Assembly (NCBI GenBank): GCA_902494515.1
Contig: CABUTS010000007.1
Coordinates: forward strand, 3,946 to 67,945
Source: an uncultured Muribaculaceae bacterium
GTDB lineage: Bacteria > Bacteroidota > Bacteroidia > Bacteroidales > Muribaculaceae
Direction of reading: 5' to 3'
DNA: 64,000 nt
The notes beneath the pieces were generated by a model, which saw only the letters and a program-made list of their open reading frames with translations, ran no database searches and was not told the origin of the DNA. Positions 44,591-53,223 of the stretch are shown here, in pieces (positions within the stretch are counted from its first letter, which is position 1; each line of letters starts with the position of its first letter). Position numbers and translations under genes: made by a program.

Positions 44591-44637
44591 CAAAGATAGC
44601 AATATTCTTTTGAAAATACAACTTTATCGTTGTATTT
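44591..44637 (-). promoter_or_regulatory. Toxin-antitoxin promoter and operator
   Basis: On the minus strand a perfect -7 box TATCTTTG lies at 44598-44591. Upstream, over the -33 position, is a perfect 9-bp inverted repeat: AAATACAAC (44614-44622) and GTTGTATTT (44629-44637), spaced by 6 bp. A repressor bound there would block the promoter, the usual layout of an autoregulated antitoxin operon. The -7 box ends 4 nt before the toxin ATG, so the transcript is leaderless or nearly so. Confidence 0.75.
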
Positions 44638-44714
44638 GTTCTGCAAAATCTAAATAATTAACTTATCAGGTAAATACAGACTATCTCCATTACATACAAA
44701 AATATACGAAGATG

Positions 44715-45734
44715 TTACGAAGGCATTATACGTACTCTCTGTTTGATATAAGTTGTATCGCTGGATGTCTTATGCGACTCATATTCGCAGGTTACGGGAG
44801 CGGCCAACTCAAAGAAATGGATAATCTCGCTGATGGTCTCGCCGCTCAGGATCATACGGAATGTTTTGTTCTTCAGTTCCGGAGCAATGTCGAATTCGAC
44901 ATCATATATTTGCTGCAGTCTGTTGCAGATATTCACAAGCGACTCATCCTCAAAAATCAATATGCCGTTTCTCCAGCAGCAATATTTTGTTGTGTCGATA
45001 TTGGCGTTTATCACAGGTTTACCGTCAGTTATCGCCAGATGTTCTTTCGGTTTCAACTGCAGCGATTGCGCGCCCACTTCTACATTTACCCGTCCATTTA
45101 CCAACGTTACGGAGGCTGCCGGGTCGTAGGCATTGACATTGAATTCCGTACCCGTGGCGGTAACGGTAACATACGGGGTATGTACGTTAAACGGATGTTC
45201 GGCATCTGATTTTACCTCGAAGTATGCTTCGCCGTGCAGAAAAACGTCTCGCGAACTGCCATTCATCAATGGACTGTATGTCAGCGAACTATTGGCGTTC
45301 ATCCACACTGAAGAACCATCGGGGAGCTTCGTTGTGCCGAGGCTTCCGAATGTGGTTGTAATCGTTATGTCATCCGGGGGTGTAGCTTCCGTTGTCCGAA
45401 AAGTCAGAAATCCAATAATTGCAATAAGGGGCAACAAGGCAACAGCTGCGATACGCGACCAAAAGACTAAGAATCTCTTGAAAAAAGATAGTTTATTCGA
45501 TGTAATGCCGGTTTTAAGAAGAACTTTCCGTTCAGCAGCGCCAGTATTTACATCATTAATATCTATAGCAGGGTTCAGGACCGCCCATAAATCCTGCTGC
45601 CGATGAAAATATTGTTTGTTTTCATCGCTCAACGTAATCCAGCGGAATAATTCTTCAATCTCCTGCGATGAAGCGTTACCCATCAGATATCGGCTGATTA
45701 TTAAATCAATCTTATTATCCTTGTCACAATCCAT
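44715..45734 (-). CDS. FecR-type anti-sigma factor
   Basis: A 339-residue inner-membrane anti-sigma regulator. The N-terminal cytoplasmic segment (about 1-80) would hold the sigma factor, and a transmembrane helix follows (about 87-110, AAVALLPLIAIIGFLTF). The periplasmic FecR domain has TTFGSLGTTKLPDGSSVWMNANSSLTY and the EAYFEVKSDAEHPFNV block, and a DUF4974-like C-terminal domain follows (IFEDESLVNICNRLQQIYDV). It senses the STN domain of the SusC encoded at 46530 by the established ECF/anti-sigma route. It starts 9 bp after the sigma gene. Confidence 0.92.
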   Translation of the reverse strand: MDCDKDNKIDLIISRYLMGNASSQEIEELFRWITLSDENKQYFHRQQDLWAVLNPAIDINDVNTGAAERKVLLKTGITSNKLSFFKRFLVFWSRIAAVALLPLIAIIGFLTFRTTEATPPDDITITTTFGSLGTTKLPDGSSVWMNANSSLTYSPLMNGSSRDVFLHGEAYFEVKSDAEHPFNVHTPYVTVTATGTEFNVNAYDPAASVTLVNGRVNVEVGAQSLQLKPKEHLAITDGKPVINANIDTTKYCCWRNGILIFEDESLVNICNRLQQIYDVEFDIAPELKNKTFRMILSGETISEIIHFFELAAPVTCEYESHKTSSDTTYIKQRVRIMPS

Positions 45735-45743
45735 CTCGTTCTC

Positions 45744-46334
45744 TTATAATAGGTGCAGAAACATTAAAATCAAATATATAATGGAATTATTATATTCCTT
45801 AAGATTCCGTTGAAGGAACTTTATGGTTTTGCTGACACGAGCCTCCACTGTTCTGACTGAAATATTCAGTTTCTGAGCAATTTCGGCATATTTCAAATGA
45901 TGCGTTCTTGATAGCGTATATGTTTCCAGAACTTCGGGATTAAGTTGCGAAAGCAGTTTCTCAACAGTTTCATTCAACTCGGAGTAAAGGACATGTTCGT
46001 CAGCAGGCAGTTCCATGATCATTTCATGGTACATATCCTGATATAGAGTCTTTACCTTCCGATGCCGGATTTCATCCAGTGCAAGATGCTGGACTAAAGA
46101 GATAAGATACGTTTTAAGAGAGGTGCGTATCTCAAGAATTTTTCTGTTTGACCAGATCTTTATGAACGCTTCCTGAACAATGTCTTCGCAGGTTTCCTTA
46201 TCGATGATGAAACGCGACGCGAAAAGCACAAGGTCAGGATAATATTTACGAAAAATTTGTATAAAAGCCTCGTGGCTGTCCAACTTCAGGGCAGCCAGTA
46301 AAAGGAGCTCGTTTTCAAATTTTTCGTTTGCCAT
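45744..46334 (-). CDS. ECF RNA polymerase sigma factor
   Basis: A 196-residue ECF sigma factor of the Bacteroidota FecI-like group. Region 2 (about 20-85) includes FASRFIIDKETCEDIVQEAF, and region 4 (about 125-180) includes SRTHHLKYAEIAQKLNISVR and VEARVSKTIKFLQ. With the FecR-like anti-sigma encoded next to it, it should switch on PUL 2 when SusC engages its substrate. It is transcribed divergently from susC, with its own promoter and a palindrome just upstream. As in similar PULs, the target promoter is probably in the 195-bp gap before 46530, but I cannot define the motif from one copy. Confidence 0.93.
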   Translation of the reverse strand: MANEKFENELLLLAALKLDSHEAFIQIFRKYYPDLVLFASRFIIDKETCEDIVQEAFIKIWSNRKILEIRTSLKTYLISLVQHLALDEIRHRKVKTLYQDMYHEMIMELPADEHVLYSELNETVEKLLSQLNPEVLETYTLSRTHHLKYAEIAQKLNISVRTVEARVSKTIKFLQRNLKEYNNSIIYLILMFLHLL

Positions 46335-46351
46335 TGTGTTTTAAATTGCTG

Positions 46352-46380
46352 CAAAGTTATGTATTATAATCCTATAATAC
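46352..46380 (-). promoter_or_regulatory. Sigma-factor promoter with adjacent palindrome
   Basis: On the minus strand TAACTTTG lies at 46359-46352, a perfect -7 box. Directly upstream is GTATTATA (46361-46368) and its inverse TATAATAC (46373-46380), with 4 bp between them, covering the spacer and -33 region. The dyad could be an operator; AT-rich palindromes also arise by chance. Confidence 0.55.
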
Positions 46381-46529
46381 AAGCACTTCTGACAAAAGTT
46401 TTATGATTTGAGTTTTTTAGGGTTTTGCGATGTGGATTTTCTTTTCTGAGTCGCTCTTTAGATATACAGAGAAAAAATATCTCATAAATTAACCTAAATC
46501 GAAGTTAAAAATACCAATCATATTTTAAA

Positions 46530-49500
46530 ATGATGAAAAAACCAAACGTTCATTCTCTGCGTAGCCAATGGCATCTTGCGTTCAGAGCGGTGCTCTTTAT
46601 GCTGATGTTCGGCGTCGGGCTATATGCTCACGCATCCGAATCCAAGGTTTCTATTGATGTCAATGGGGTTGCCTTGGAAAATGTTCTGAAGTCGATAGAA
46701 CAACAGACAACGTACAGATTCATTTATAGTAAGGAAACTATAGATGTAAATGTGCCCGTTACTCTCAAGGTCAAAGGCGAAGCACTGACTACAGTCCTTG
46801 ATAAACTCTTCGCCAAATTAGACATCAGCTATGCTTTCGATAAAAAGCAGATTATACTGAATAAAAAATCGGCCTCTCAGTCTCTCCCTTTAAATCAACA
46901 GGTTTCTAAAGGTAATAAAATAAAGGTAGTCGGAACGGTAACCGACAGCAAAGGAGAGCCGCTGATTGGCGCCTCGGTCACAGTAGAGGGAGAGCCAATC
47001 GGTGTGACAACAGATGTCGACGGCAATTATGAAATTAATGTCCCCCAGGGCAGCCGGCTTATGTTTTCGTATATCGGATATAAGTCGGAGAAAAAGAAGA
47101 TCGATAAAGCCGGCAAAGTCGACATTACTATGTCGGAAGATACCCAGCTTCTTAGCGAAGTAGTCGTAATCGGTTACGGCACAATGGATAAGAAAGAACT
47201 CACATCTGCAATCAGCCATGTGAGTGAAAAAGACTTCCTTACCATCAGCTCCTCCGATCCGACGATGCTTATTCAAGGCAAGGTCCCCGGAGTGTCGATA
47301 ACGAATATCGCGGCCGGCGACCCCAATAATGCCGCGAGCGTCCAGATCCGAGGCGTATCGTCGCGTTCGGCCGGTCTTGGCCCTCTCATCGTCATAGACG
47401 GTGTGCCGGGCGGTAGCCTCTCCAATGTGAACGCCAACGACATAGCATCGTTCGACATACTTAAGGACGGTGCCGCATCGGCAATCTACGGTACACGCGG
47501 CTCGAACGGCGTCATTCTCGTGACCACCAAGAAAGGTGCGAAGGACGGTACGTACAACGTTACGTATTCCGGTAGCGTGGCATGGGATAAGATCATCGAC
47601 GAACTCGATTTCATGGATGCCGAAGACTATCGCAACATCCGACTGGGCTGGGGCGATAACGGCATAGACCTTGGCGGTAATTACGACTGGTTCAAAGGCG
47701 TGAGCCGAACCGGTTTTACTCAAAAGCATACCCTGAGTATTTCAGGAGGTACCGAGCGTGCGAATTTCAGAGTTAGTGCCGACTACCGCAAGTCGAACGG
47801 TGTGGACCTGCGATCGAGCCGTGAGGAATATGGCGCCCGTGCCACGATGGACCTGAAGTCGAAAGGCGATTTGTTCAATTTCAATATAAATGTAGCACCC
47901 CGCGTCATTTACCAGAATTTTGCGGACTGGAATGTGTTCACCTATGCCAAGCAGGCAAACCCTACGACTCCGCTGATGGATCCCGAGAATCCGCAGCTTT
48001 ACTACAACTTTAAGGGGCAGGTATGCCCCTCGAATCCCGTGGAATCGCTGAAACTCGAAAAGAATCAGGGCGACACGAAGCTCCTTGACATGGACGCAAC
48101 GGCCAAAATCAATCTGCTCCCCTTGTTGTGGAACTCCGACAGGGACTGTCCCTTTACCCTCAACAGTAACGTGACATTCGCCGACCATCAGTACGACAAC
48201 AACAATTCGTGGTTCCGCCCGTCGACCAGCACAATCGCCATCAACAATGGCCGCGAGGGTGAAGCAAGCCGCGAGTACTACAAAAACCGTCAGTACATTC
48301 TGGAATGGTTGCTCAATTTTGGCGCTAAGTTCGGAAAGAACAATGCCAAACTGATGATGGGCTATTCATACCAATATTCGCAGTACACGCGTCTGTTCGC
48401 AGAAAACAAGGATTTCCCCAACGATGGTCTTGGGGCGGACAATCTCGGCTCAGGTTCCTTTGCCAAGGACGAAGGCGAGGTCGGAATATCAAGCTACAAG
48501 AGCGACAGCAAGCTCATCTCTTTCTTCGGCCGTGTTAGCTATGACTACGACGGCAAATATCTTATGACTGCATCCTTACGACATGAGGGTTCCTCCAAGT
48601 TCGGACCCAACAACAAGTGGGGTAACTTCCCTGCCGTATCGGTAGGATGGCGCATCAGTCAGGAATCCTTCATGGAAGACGCCAAGAGCTGGATGAACGA
48701 TCTCAAGATACGTGCCGACTATGGTGAGACCGGCAACCAGGATTTTGACGATTACCTGTCGGTAGCCGCAATGAGAGGTTTTGGTTATTATAGTTTCGGA
48801 GGCAAGTATTTTCAGGTATGGGGCCCGGCAAACAACGTCAACCGGAACCTCAAGTGGGAAAAGGCTAAGAACTGGAACGTCGGAATCGATTTCTCGTTGT
48901 TCAACAACCGCTTCTACGGCTCCCTGAACTATTTCAACCGCCGCACCGAAGACCTGCTGGGCTACTACAAGGTCTCCATTCCCCCTTACCTGTTCGACGA
49001 GACGTTCGTCAATGTCGGTACAATGAAAAACTACGGCTTTGAGTTCGACCTGAACCTGAATGTCGTCAACACCCGTGACTTTGACTATGGTTTCAACGTA
49101 ATAGGTTCGACGATATCGAACAAGTTCGTTGACTTCAGTAATTCCGACTATGTCGGCAAGGACTACTACACACTGTGCAGTACCGAAGCTCCCTGGCCCA
49201 ATTATAATCTCCAGCGTATCGAGAAAGGGGAATCCATCGGTAACTTCTATATGTGGAAATACGTGGGAATCAGTTCCGACGGCGAGTGGCTCATCGAAGA
49301 CAAGAACGGCAACGTGATAAAGGCCGCACAGGGCAGCGAGGACGACCGCAAGAAAGTAGGCAACGGATTGCCTAAGTTCACGATGTCCACCACCCATAAT
49401 TTCCGTTATAAGAATTTCGACCTGAGCCTGTTCTTCCGCGGAGCCTTCGGGTTCGACATCTTCAATATCCACGACTTCTACTACGGCACGAGGAAATTCA

Positions 49501-49829
49501 ACGGAAACGTACTCAAAAAGGCGTATAGCAAGAACTTCGCCATAAGCCCGAAATCAAGCCACGCCGTCACGGACTACTTCCTGGAGCGCGGCGACTACTT
49601 CAAGCTCGACATGCTCACTCTGGGATACACACTCAACCTGCAGAAAGCCCGCTTCATAAATAAAATCAGGGTTTACGGCACCGTCCATAACGTGTTCACA
49701 CTGACGAAATTCTCGGGAGTGGATCCGTCGACATACCAGGTTAACGGACTGACGCCGGGTGCCACAGGCAGCAGGACGTACTTCCCCTCCACACGCCAGT
49801 TTATGTTTGGCGTACAAGTTGATTTCTGA
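46530..49829 (+). CDS. susC: SusC-like transporter with N-terminal STN signalling domain
   Basis: A 1099-residue TonB-dependent transporter. After the signal peptide (about 1-34) comes an STN/secretin-TonB domain (about 38-110; VSIDVNGVALENVLKSIEQQ), then a carboxypeptidase-like domain (VVGTVTDSKGEPLIGASV). The TonB box LSEVVVIGYG, the plug (IQGKVPGVSI, VIDGVPGGS) and a barrel ending in FMFGVQVDF follow. The STN domain is what contacts FecR anti-sigma factors, so this protein is both importer and signal input for the divergent sigma/FecR pair. It is 17 bp upstream of susD. Codon bias is weaker than in PUL 1. Confidence 0.95.
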   Translation: MMKKPNVHSLRSQWHLAFRAVLFMLMFGVGLYAHASESKVSIDVNGVALENVLKSIEQQTTYRFIYSKETIDVNVPVTLKVKGEALTTVLDKLFAKLDISYAFDKKQIILNKKSASQSLPLNQQVSKGNKIKVVGTVTDSKGEPLIGASVTVEGEPIGVTTDVDGNYEINVPQGSRLMFSYIGYKSEKKKIDKAGKVDITMSEDTQLLSEVVVIGYGTMDKKELTSAISHVSEKDFLTISSSDPTMLIQGKVPGVSITNIAAGDPNNAASVQIRGVSSRSAGLGPLIVIDGVPGGSLSNVNANDIASFDILKDGAASAIYGTRGSNGVILVTTKKGAKDGTYNVTYSGSVAWDKIIDELDFMDAEDYRNIRLGWGDNGIDLGGNYDWFKGVSRTGFTQKHTLSISGGTERANFRVSADYRKSNGVDLRSSREEYGARATMDLKSKGDLFNFNINVAPRVIYQNFADWNVFTYAKQANPTTPLMDPENPQLYYNFKGQVCPSNPVESLKLEKNQGDTKLLDMDATAKINLLPLLWNSDRDCPFTLNSNVTFADHQYDNNNSWFRPSTSTIAINNGREGEASREYYKNRQYILEWLLNFGAKFGKNNAKLMMGYSYQYSQYTRLFAENKDFPNDGLGADNLGSGSFAKDEGEVGISSYKSDSKLISFFGRVSYDYDGKYLMTASLRHEGSSKFGPNNKWGNFPAVSVGWRISQESFMEDAKSWMNDLKIRADYGETGNQDFDDYLSVAAMRGFGYYSFGGKYFQVWGPANNVNRNLKWEKAKNWNVGIDFSLFNNRFYGSLNYFNRRTEDLLGYYKVSIPPYLFDETFVNVGTMKNYGFEFDLNLNVVNTRDFDYGFNVIGSTISNKFVDFSNSDYVGKDYYTLCSTEAPWPNYNLQRIEKGESIGNFYMWKYVGISSDGEWLIEDKNGNVIKAAQGSEDDRKKVGNGLPKFTMSTTHNFRYKNFDLSLFFRGAFGFDIFNIHDFYYGTRKFNGNVLKKAYSKNFAISPKSSHAVTDYFLERGDYFKLDMLTLGYTLNLQKARFINKIRVYGTVHNVFTLTKFSGVDPSTYQVNGLTPGATGSRTYFPSTRQFMFGVQVDF

Positions 49830-49846
49830 CAAATCGAATCATTATC

Positions 49847-51586
49847 ATGAACCGCAATATAATAATACGATCATTGGCAGTACTGGCACTTACCGTGTCG
49901 GCAGGCTGCACCAATCTTGACGAAACGTTGTACAGTAGCGTGGCCTCGGACAACTACTACAATACCAAAGGTGATGTGGAGAGGGCAGTCGGACGCCCCT
50001 TCGAACATGCCTTTGCCACCATACAGGAACGCCAGGTTCTTCAGGAACTCACGGCAGACCAGCTCATAACTCCTGTCCGCGACGGGTGGTGGGACGATGG
50101 TGGCCGGTGGCGCAGATACCACTACCACACCTGGAATCTCGAAGACAGCCCGCAAATCCTGTACCTCTGGAACGGTCAGTATCAGGGAATCGGACAATGC
50201 AACTGGGTGATCGAGGACCTGGAGTCGCTCGACCCCGCAAAATTCGGATATACGGAATCCGAATTCAACGACATGAAGTCCCAGTGCTGTACTCTCAGGG
50301 CTATGTTCTACCTGACCTTGCTCGATGCATTCCGGAATTGCCCTCTCGTCGTAAGTTTCTATGACCAGAGCAAGAACACCAAAACCCAGGTTGAGCCGAA
50401 AGTGCTGTTTGAATTCATCGAAAACGAACTCAAGGAGTGCATCAAGCTGCTCGGACGCAAGGAAACTCTCGGCTCGCAGGCTACGGTCCAGGGAAAGTGG
50501 ACTCAGGCTGCCGCTGCCGCGCTGCTGGTGCGTCTGTATCTCAATGCGGAAGTCTATGTCGGAGAAGACCGCTACGATGACTGTGCCCGCATATGTCAGG
50601 AAATACTTGACGGAGTGTATGGCCCCTACGAGGTGGCAGACCGTTGGGACGCTGCGTTTGACTGGGACAATAACAACTGCGACGAAGTGATTTTCGGTTA
50701 TCCGGCAAGTTCGGGTTATTCATTCTGGCACTATTCCGGCGAAGTCTACTGGTATGCAGTCCCGTCGCAGGCCAGATACTATCTCAAGGATGCCAAATGC
50801 AAGGCCGGCGAACACAATGTGAAATATGCAGCTTCGCCGAGTTATGACCTCGATGGCACTCTCTATGATTACAAGCTTGGCATGCCTGTTCAGAATTTCC
50901 GCAAGTATCCCGGCGATGAACGCATGAAACTGTACCGCAATCTCGGGAACAGCAAACGCGAGGGAATGTTCCTTTTCGGCTATCTTGAATATGTCGACGA
51001 TAATGGCAAGAAAGCCCGCGTGCGCGCTCCGGAGCGCCCCTACGACCTGTACATTCGCGATGCGGTCGGCAATTTCCAGGACATGGCTCCCGATGTGTGG
51101 CCCACAGGGCAGTCGAGCAAGCTCTCGAACGGCGATCACAACTCGGGATGGCATTTCGTAAAATATCCCATGTACACCGACGATGACGAGCATCAGCTCG
51201 AAAGCGACTATACCGAGATACGCCTTCCGGAAATCATTTACTCGCTTGCCGAATGTAAGCTGAGGAGAGGTGATGCCACGGGAGCCGCAAAACTTCTCAA
51301 CAGCGTGCGTCGCCGTAACTATCCTGCCGAGAATCTCGGCGAGGTCCTCTATGCGCCCGAAGGCAAGGCAAAGCTCGACCTCGATGAGATGCTTGCCGAA
51401 TGGGGACGTGAATTCTTTGCCGAGGCACGCCGTCGCACCGATCTGATCCGTTTCGGCAAGTTCTCGACCGGCTCATGGTGGGACAAGACACCTGATGCCG
51501 ACCGCCACACCGAGATTTTCCCGCTCGTGCGCGATGTACTTGATACCAATCCTGATTTAAAGCAGAATCCGGGTTATCCCAACTAA
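49847..51586 (+). CDS. susD: SusD/RagB-family lipoprotein of PUL 2
   Basis: A 579-residue SusD homologue with the lipobox SAGC (Cys21). SusD features include the N-terminal LDETLYSSVASDNYY segment, the helical TPR-like part (SQCCTLRAMFYLTLLDAFRN) and the late block EIRLPEIIYSLAECKLRRGD followed by MLAEWGREFFAEARRRTDLIRFG. It is of the usual family length and probably forms the lid of the SusC at 46530. Confidence 0.95.
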   Translation: MNRNIIIRSLAVLALTVSAGCTNLDETLYSSVASDNYYNTKGDVERAVGRPFEHAFATIQERQVLQELTADQLITPVRDGWWDDGGRWRRYHYHTWNLEDSPQILYLWNGQYQGIGQCNWVIEDLESLDPAKFGYTESEFNDMKSQCCTLRAMFYLTLLDAFRNCPLVVSFYDQSKNTKTQVEPKVLFEFIENELKECIKLLGRKETLGSQATVQGKWTQAAAAALLVRLYLNAEVYVGEDRYDDCARICQEILDGVYGPYEVADRWDAAFDWDNNNCDEVIFGYPASSGYSFWHYSGEVYWYAVPSQARYYLKDAKCKAGEHNVKYAASPSYDLDGTLYDYKLGMPVQNFRKYPGDERMKLYRNLGNSKREGMFLFGYLEYVDDNGKKARVRAPERPYDLYIRDAVGNFQDMAPDVWPTGQSSKLSNGDHNSGWHFVKYPMYTDDDEHQLESDYTEIRLPEIIYSLAECKLRRGDATGAAKLLNSVRRRNYPAENLGEVLYAPEGKAKLDLDEMLAEWGREFFAEARRRTDLIRFGKFSTGSWWDKTPDADRHTEIFPLVRDVLDTNPDLKQNPGYPN

Positions 51587-51629
51587 GGAAAAATGCCGAT
51601 AATCAATCGCTAATTTCAAAAGAATCAAC

Positions 51630-53201
51630 ATGAATAAATTCAAACATATCCTGTCGACGTGCGCCGCGCTGATTCTGGCTGCCGGTTTTTCCGCATGTGA
51701 CAGTGAAAAGGACCTTGTCATTTACGATCAGGACCTGCCGATAATGTCGGAGACACTATACATGGTAGGCAACGCAGCACCGTGCGGGTGGACGCTGTCG
51801 AACCCGACGCCTTTCGTTCCGTCGGAAGAAGACCCGCTGGTGTTCATCTACGAAGGCTCTCTCGGAATGGGTGAGATCAAGCTCTGTCTGAATCCGTCGG
51901 AAGACTGGAACATCCCGTTCATACGTCCGCTCACTGCCGGCCAGACCATAGGTAAGTCGAATTATACCGACGAACCCTTTACCATGGCTCTCGATCCTGA
52001 TGACAAGTGGAATGTGATAGAACCCGGTGAATACAAGCTGACCTTCAACCTGAGGAACTGGACATTCAGCACCGAATATCTCAAGGGTCCGGAACGCCCG
52101 GCCGTCGTGCCGGTACATGCCGACGCTGTCTATGTCATTGGTTCTGCCACGGCTTCGCAGTGGAACATCGGCGAAGCCATTGAGGCTGTAAAGCAGAGCG
52201 AATACATATTCGTCTTTGAAGGCTATCTCGGCGAAGGCGAGTTCAGGGCATGCACCGAGCGCGCCTGGGGCACACATATCCGCCCCGTCGACAACCATAC
52301 GGAAATCAACGCAAACGGAGTAGCCGACGAGGATTTCATCTATGTCGCTACCCCGGATATAAACTGGCTTGTAACAGAGGCCGGCAAATATCGCATAACC
52401 TTCGACCTTGAACACTGGAAGATTACGGCCAAATATCTGAAAGACGGAGAAGGAGGCGGCGATGAGCCTGACCCTGACCCTGTCGACCCCATAGAGACCA
52501 ACACTCTCTTCATGTTAGGCTCCTGCACCAAAGGTGTTTGGGACGGGAACGCCATGACTCCCATGCAGCAGGATGCGGCTGACCCGTATGTATTTACCTT
52601 CGAGGGCACGCTGGCCGACGGTGAGCTCAAACTCTACACCGAATCCGGCTACTACGAAGACAAACCGGCAATCCGTCCCGCCTATCCCGGCGCTGAAATC
52701 GGTAAGACTGATATTGTGGACGAGCCGTTCGTCTACGAATTGTCGCCCGACAACAAGTGGAACGTGAAAGCCGGCAAATACCTGCTCAGATTCAACCTGC
52801 GCACTCGCAAGATGAGCAGCACCTATCTCGGCGAACCCGAATATGAATGGCCGGAAGTGACGCCCGTTGTAACGGAGAATGTATATCTTCTGGGTGAAGC
52901 GACACCAAGCGGCTGGAACATCGCGAATGCCGTACGCTGCACCAGGCAGAGCGAATACATATTCGTATACGAAGGCCGACTCAATGCCGGTAGTTTCCGC
53001 GCTTCCACGATTGCCGACTGGGGAGATCACATCAGGCCCAAGACCGACAGACTCGAAGTAGGCAAAAACGGGTGCGAGTCCAATGAATTCGTCATCATAG
53101 GAACTCCTGACTACAACTGGAACGTCGTTGACGCAGGCGAATACCGGATAACGTTCGACCTGGAGACGTGGACCGTAAAATTTGAATACTTAGGAAACTA
53201 A
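51630..53201 (+). CDS. SusE/SusF-like lipoprotein with four repeats
   Basis: A 523-residue lipoprotein (FSAC, Cys23) with four SusE/F-type starch-binding-like beta-sandwich repeats at about 43-155, 165-275, 288-395 and 408-523. Each opens with a phrase like LYMVGNAAP or VYVIGSATA and ends with a strand like LTFNLRNWTF or ITFDLEHWKI. Repeats 1 and 3 share IGK..DEPF and KWNV. Repeats 2 and 4 share QSEYIFV and the H-IRP motif. This indicates duplication of a two-domain unit. It should sit on the surface and bind the glycan that SusC/SusD import. It follows susD after 43 bp. Confidence 0.87.
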   Translation: MNKFKHILSTCAALILAAGFSACDSEKDLVIYDQDLPIMSETLYMVGNAAPCGWTLSNPTPFVPSEEDPLVFIYEGSLGMGEIKLCLNPSEDWNIPFIRPLTAGQTIGKSNYTDEPFTMALDPDDKWNVIEPGEYKLTFNLRNWTFSTEYLKGPERPAVVPVHADAVYVIGSATASQWNIGEAIEAVKQSEYIFVFEGYLGEGEFRACTERAWGTHIRPVDNHTEINANGVADEDFIYVATPDINWLVTEAGKYRITFDLEHWKITAKYLKDGEGGGDEPDPDPVDPIETNTLFMLGSCTKGVWDGNAMTPMQQDAADPYVFTFEGTLADGELKLYTESGYYEDKPAIRPAYPGAEIGKTDIVDEPFVYELSPDNKWNVKAGKYLLRFNLRTRKMSSTYLGEPEYEWPEVTPVVTENVYLLGEATPSGWNIANAVRCTRQSEYIFVYEGRLNAGSFRASTIADWGDHIRPKTDRLEVGKNGCESNEFVIIGTPDYNWNVVDAGEYRITFDLETWTVKFEYLGN

Positions 53202-53223
53202 AACTCTTCTAAACTCAACCAAG

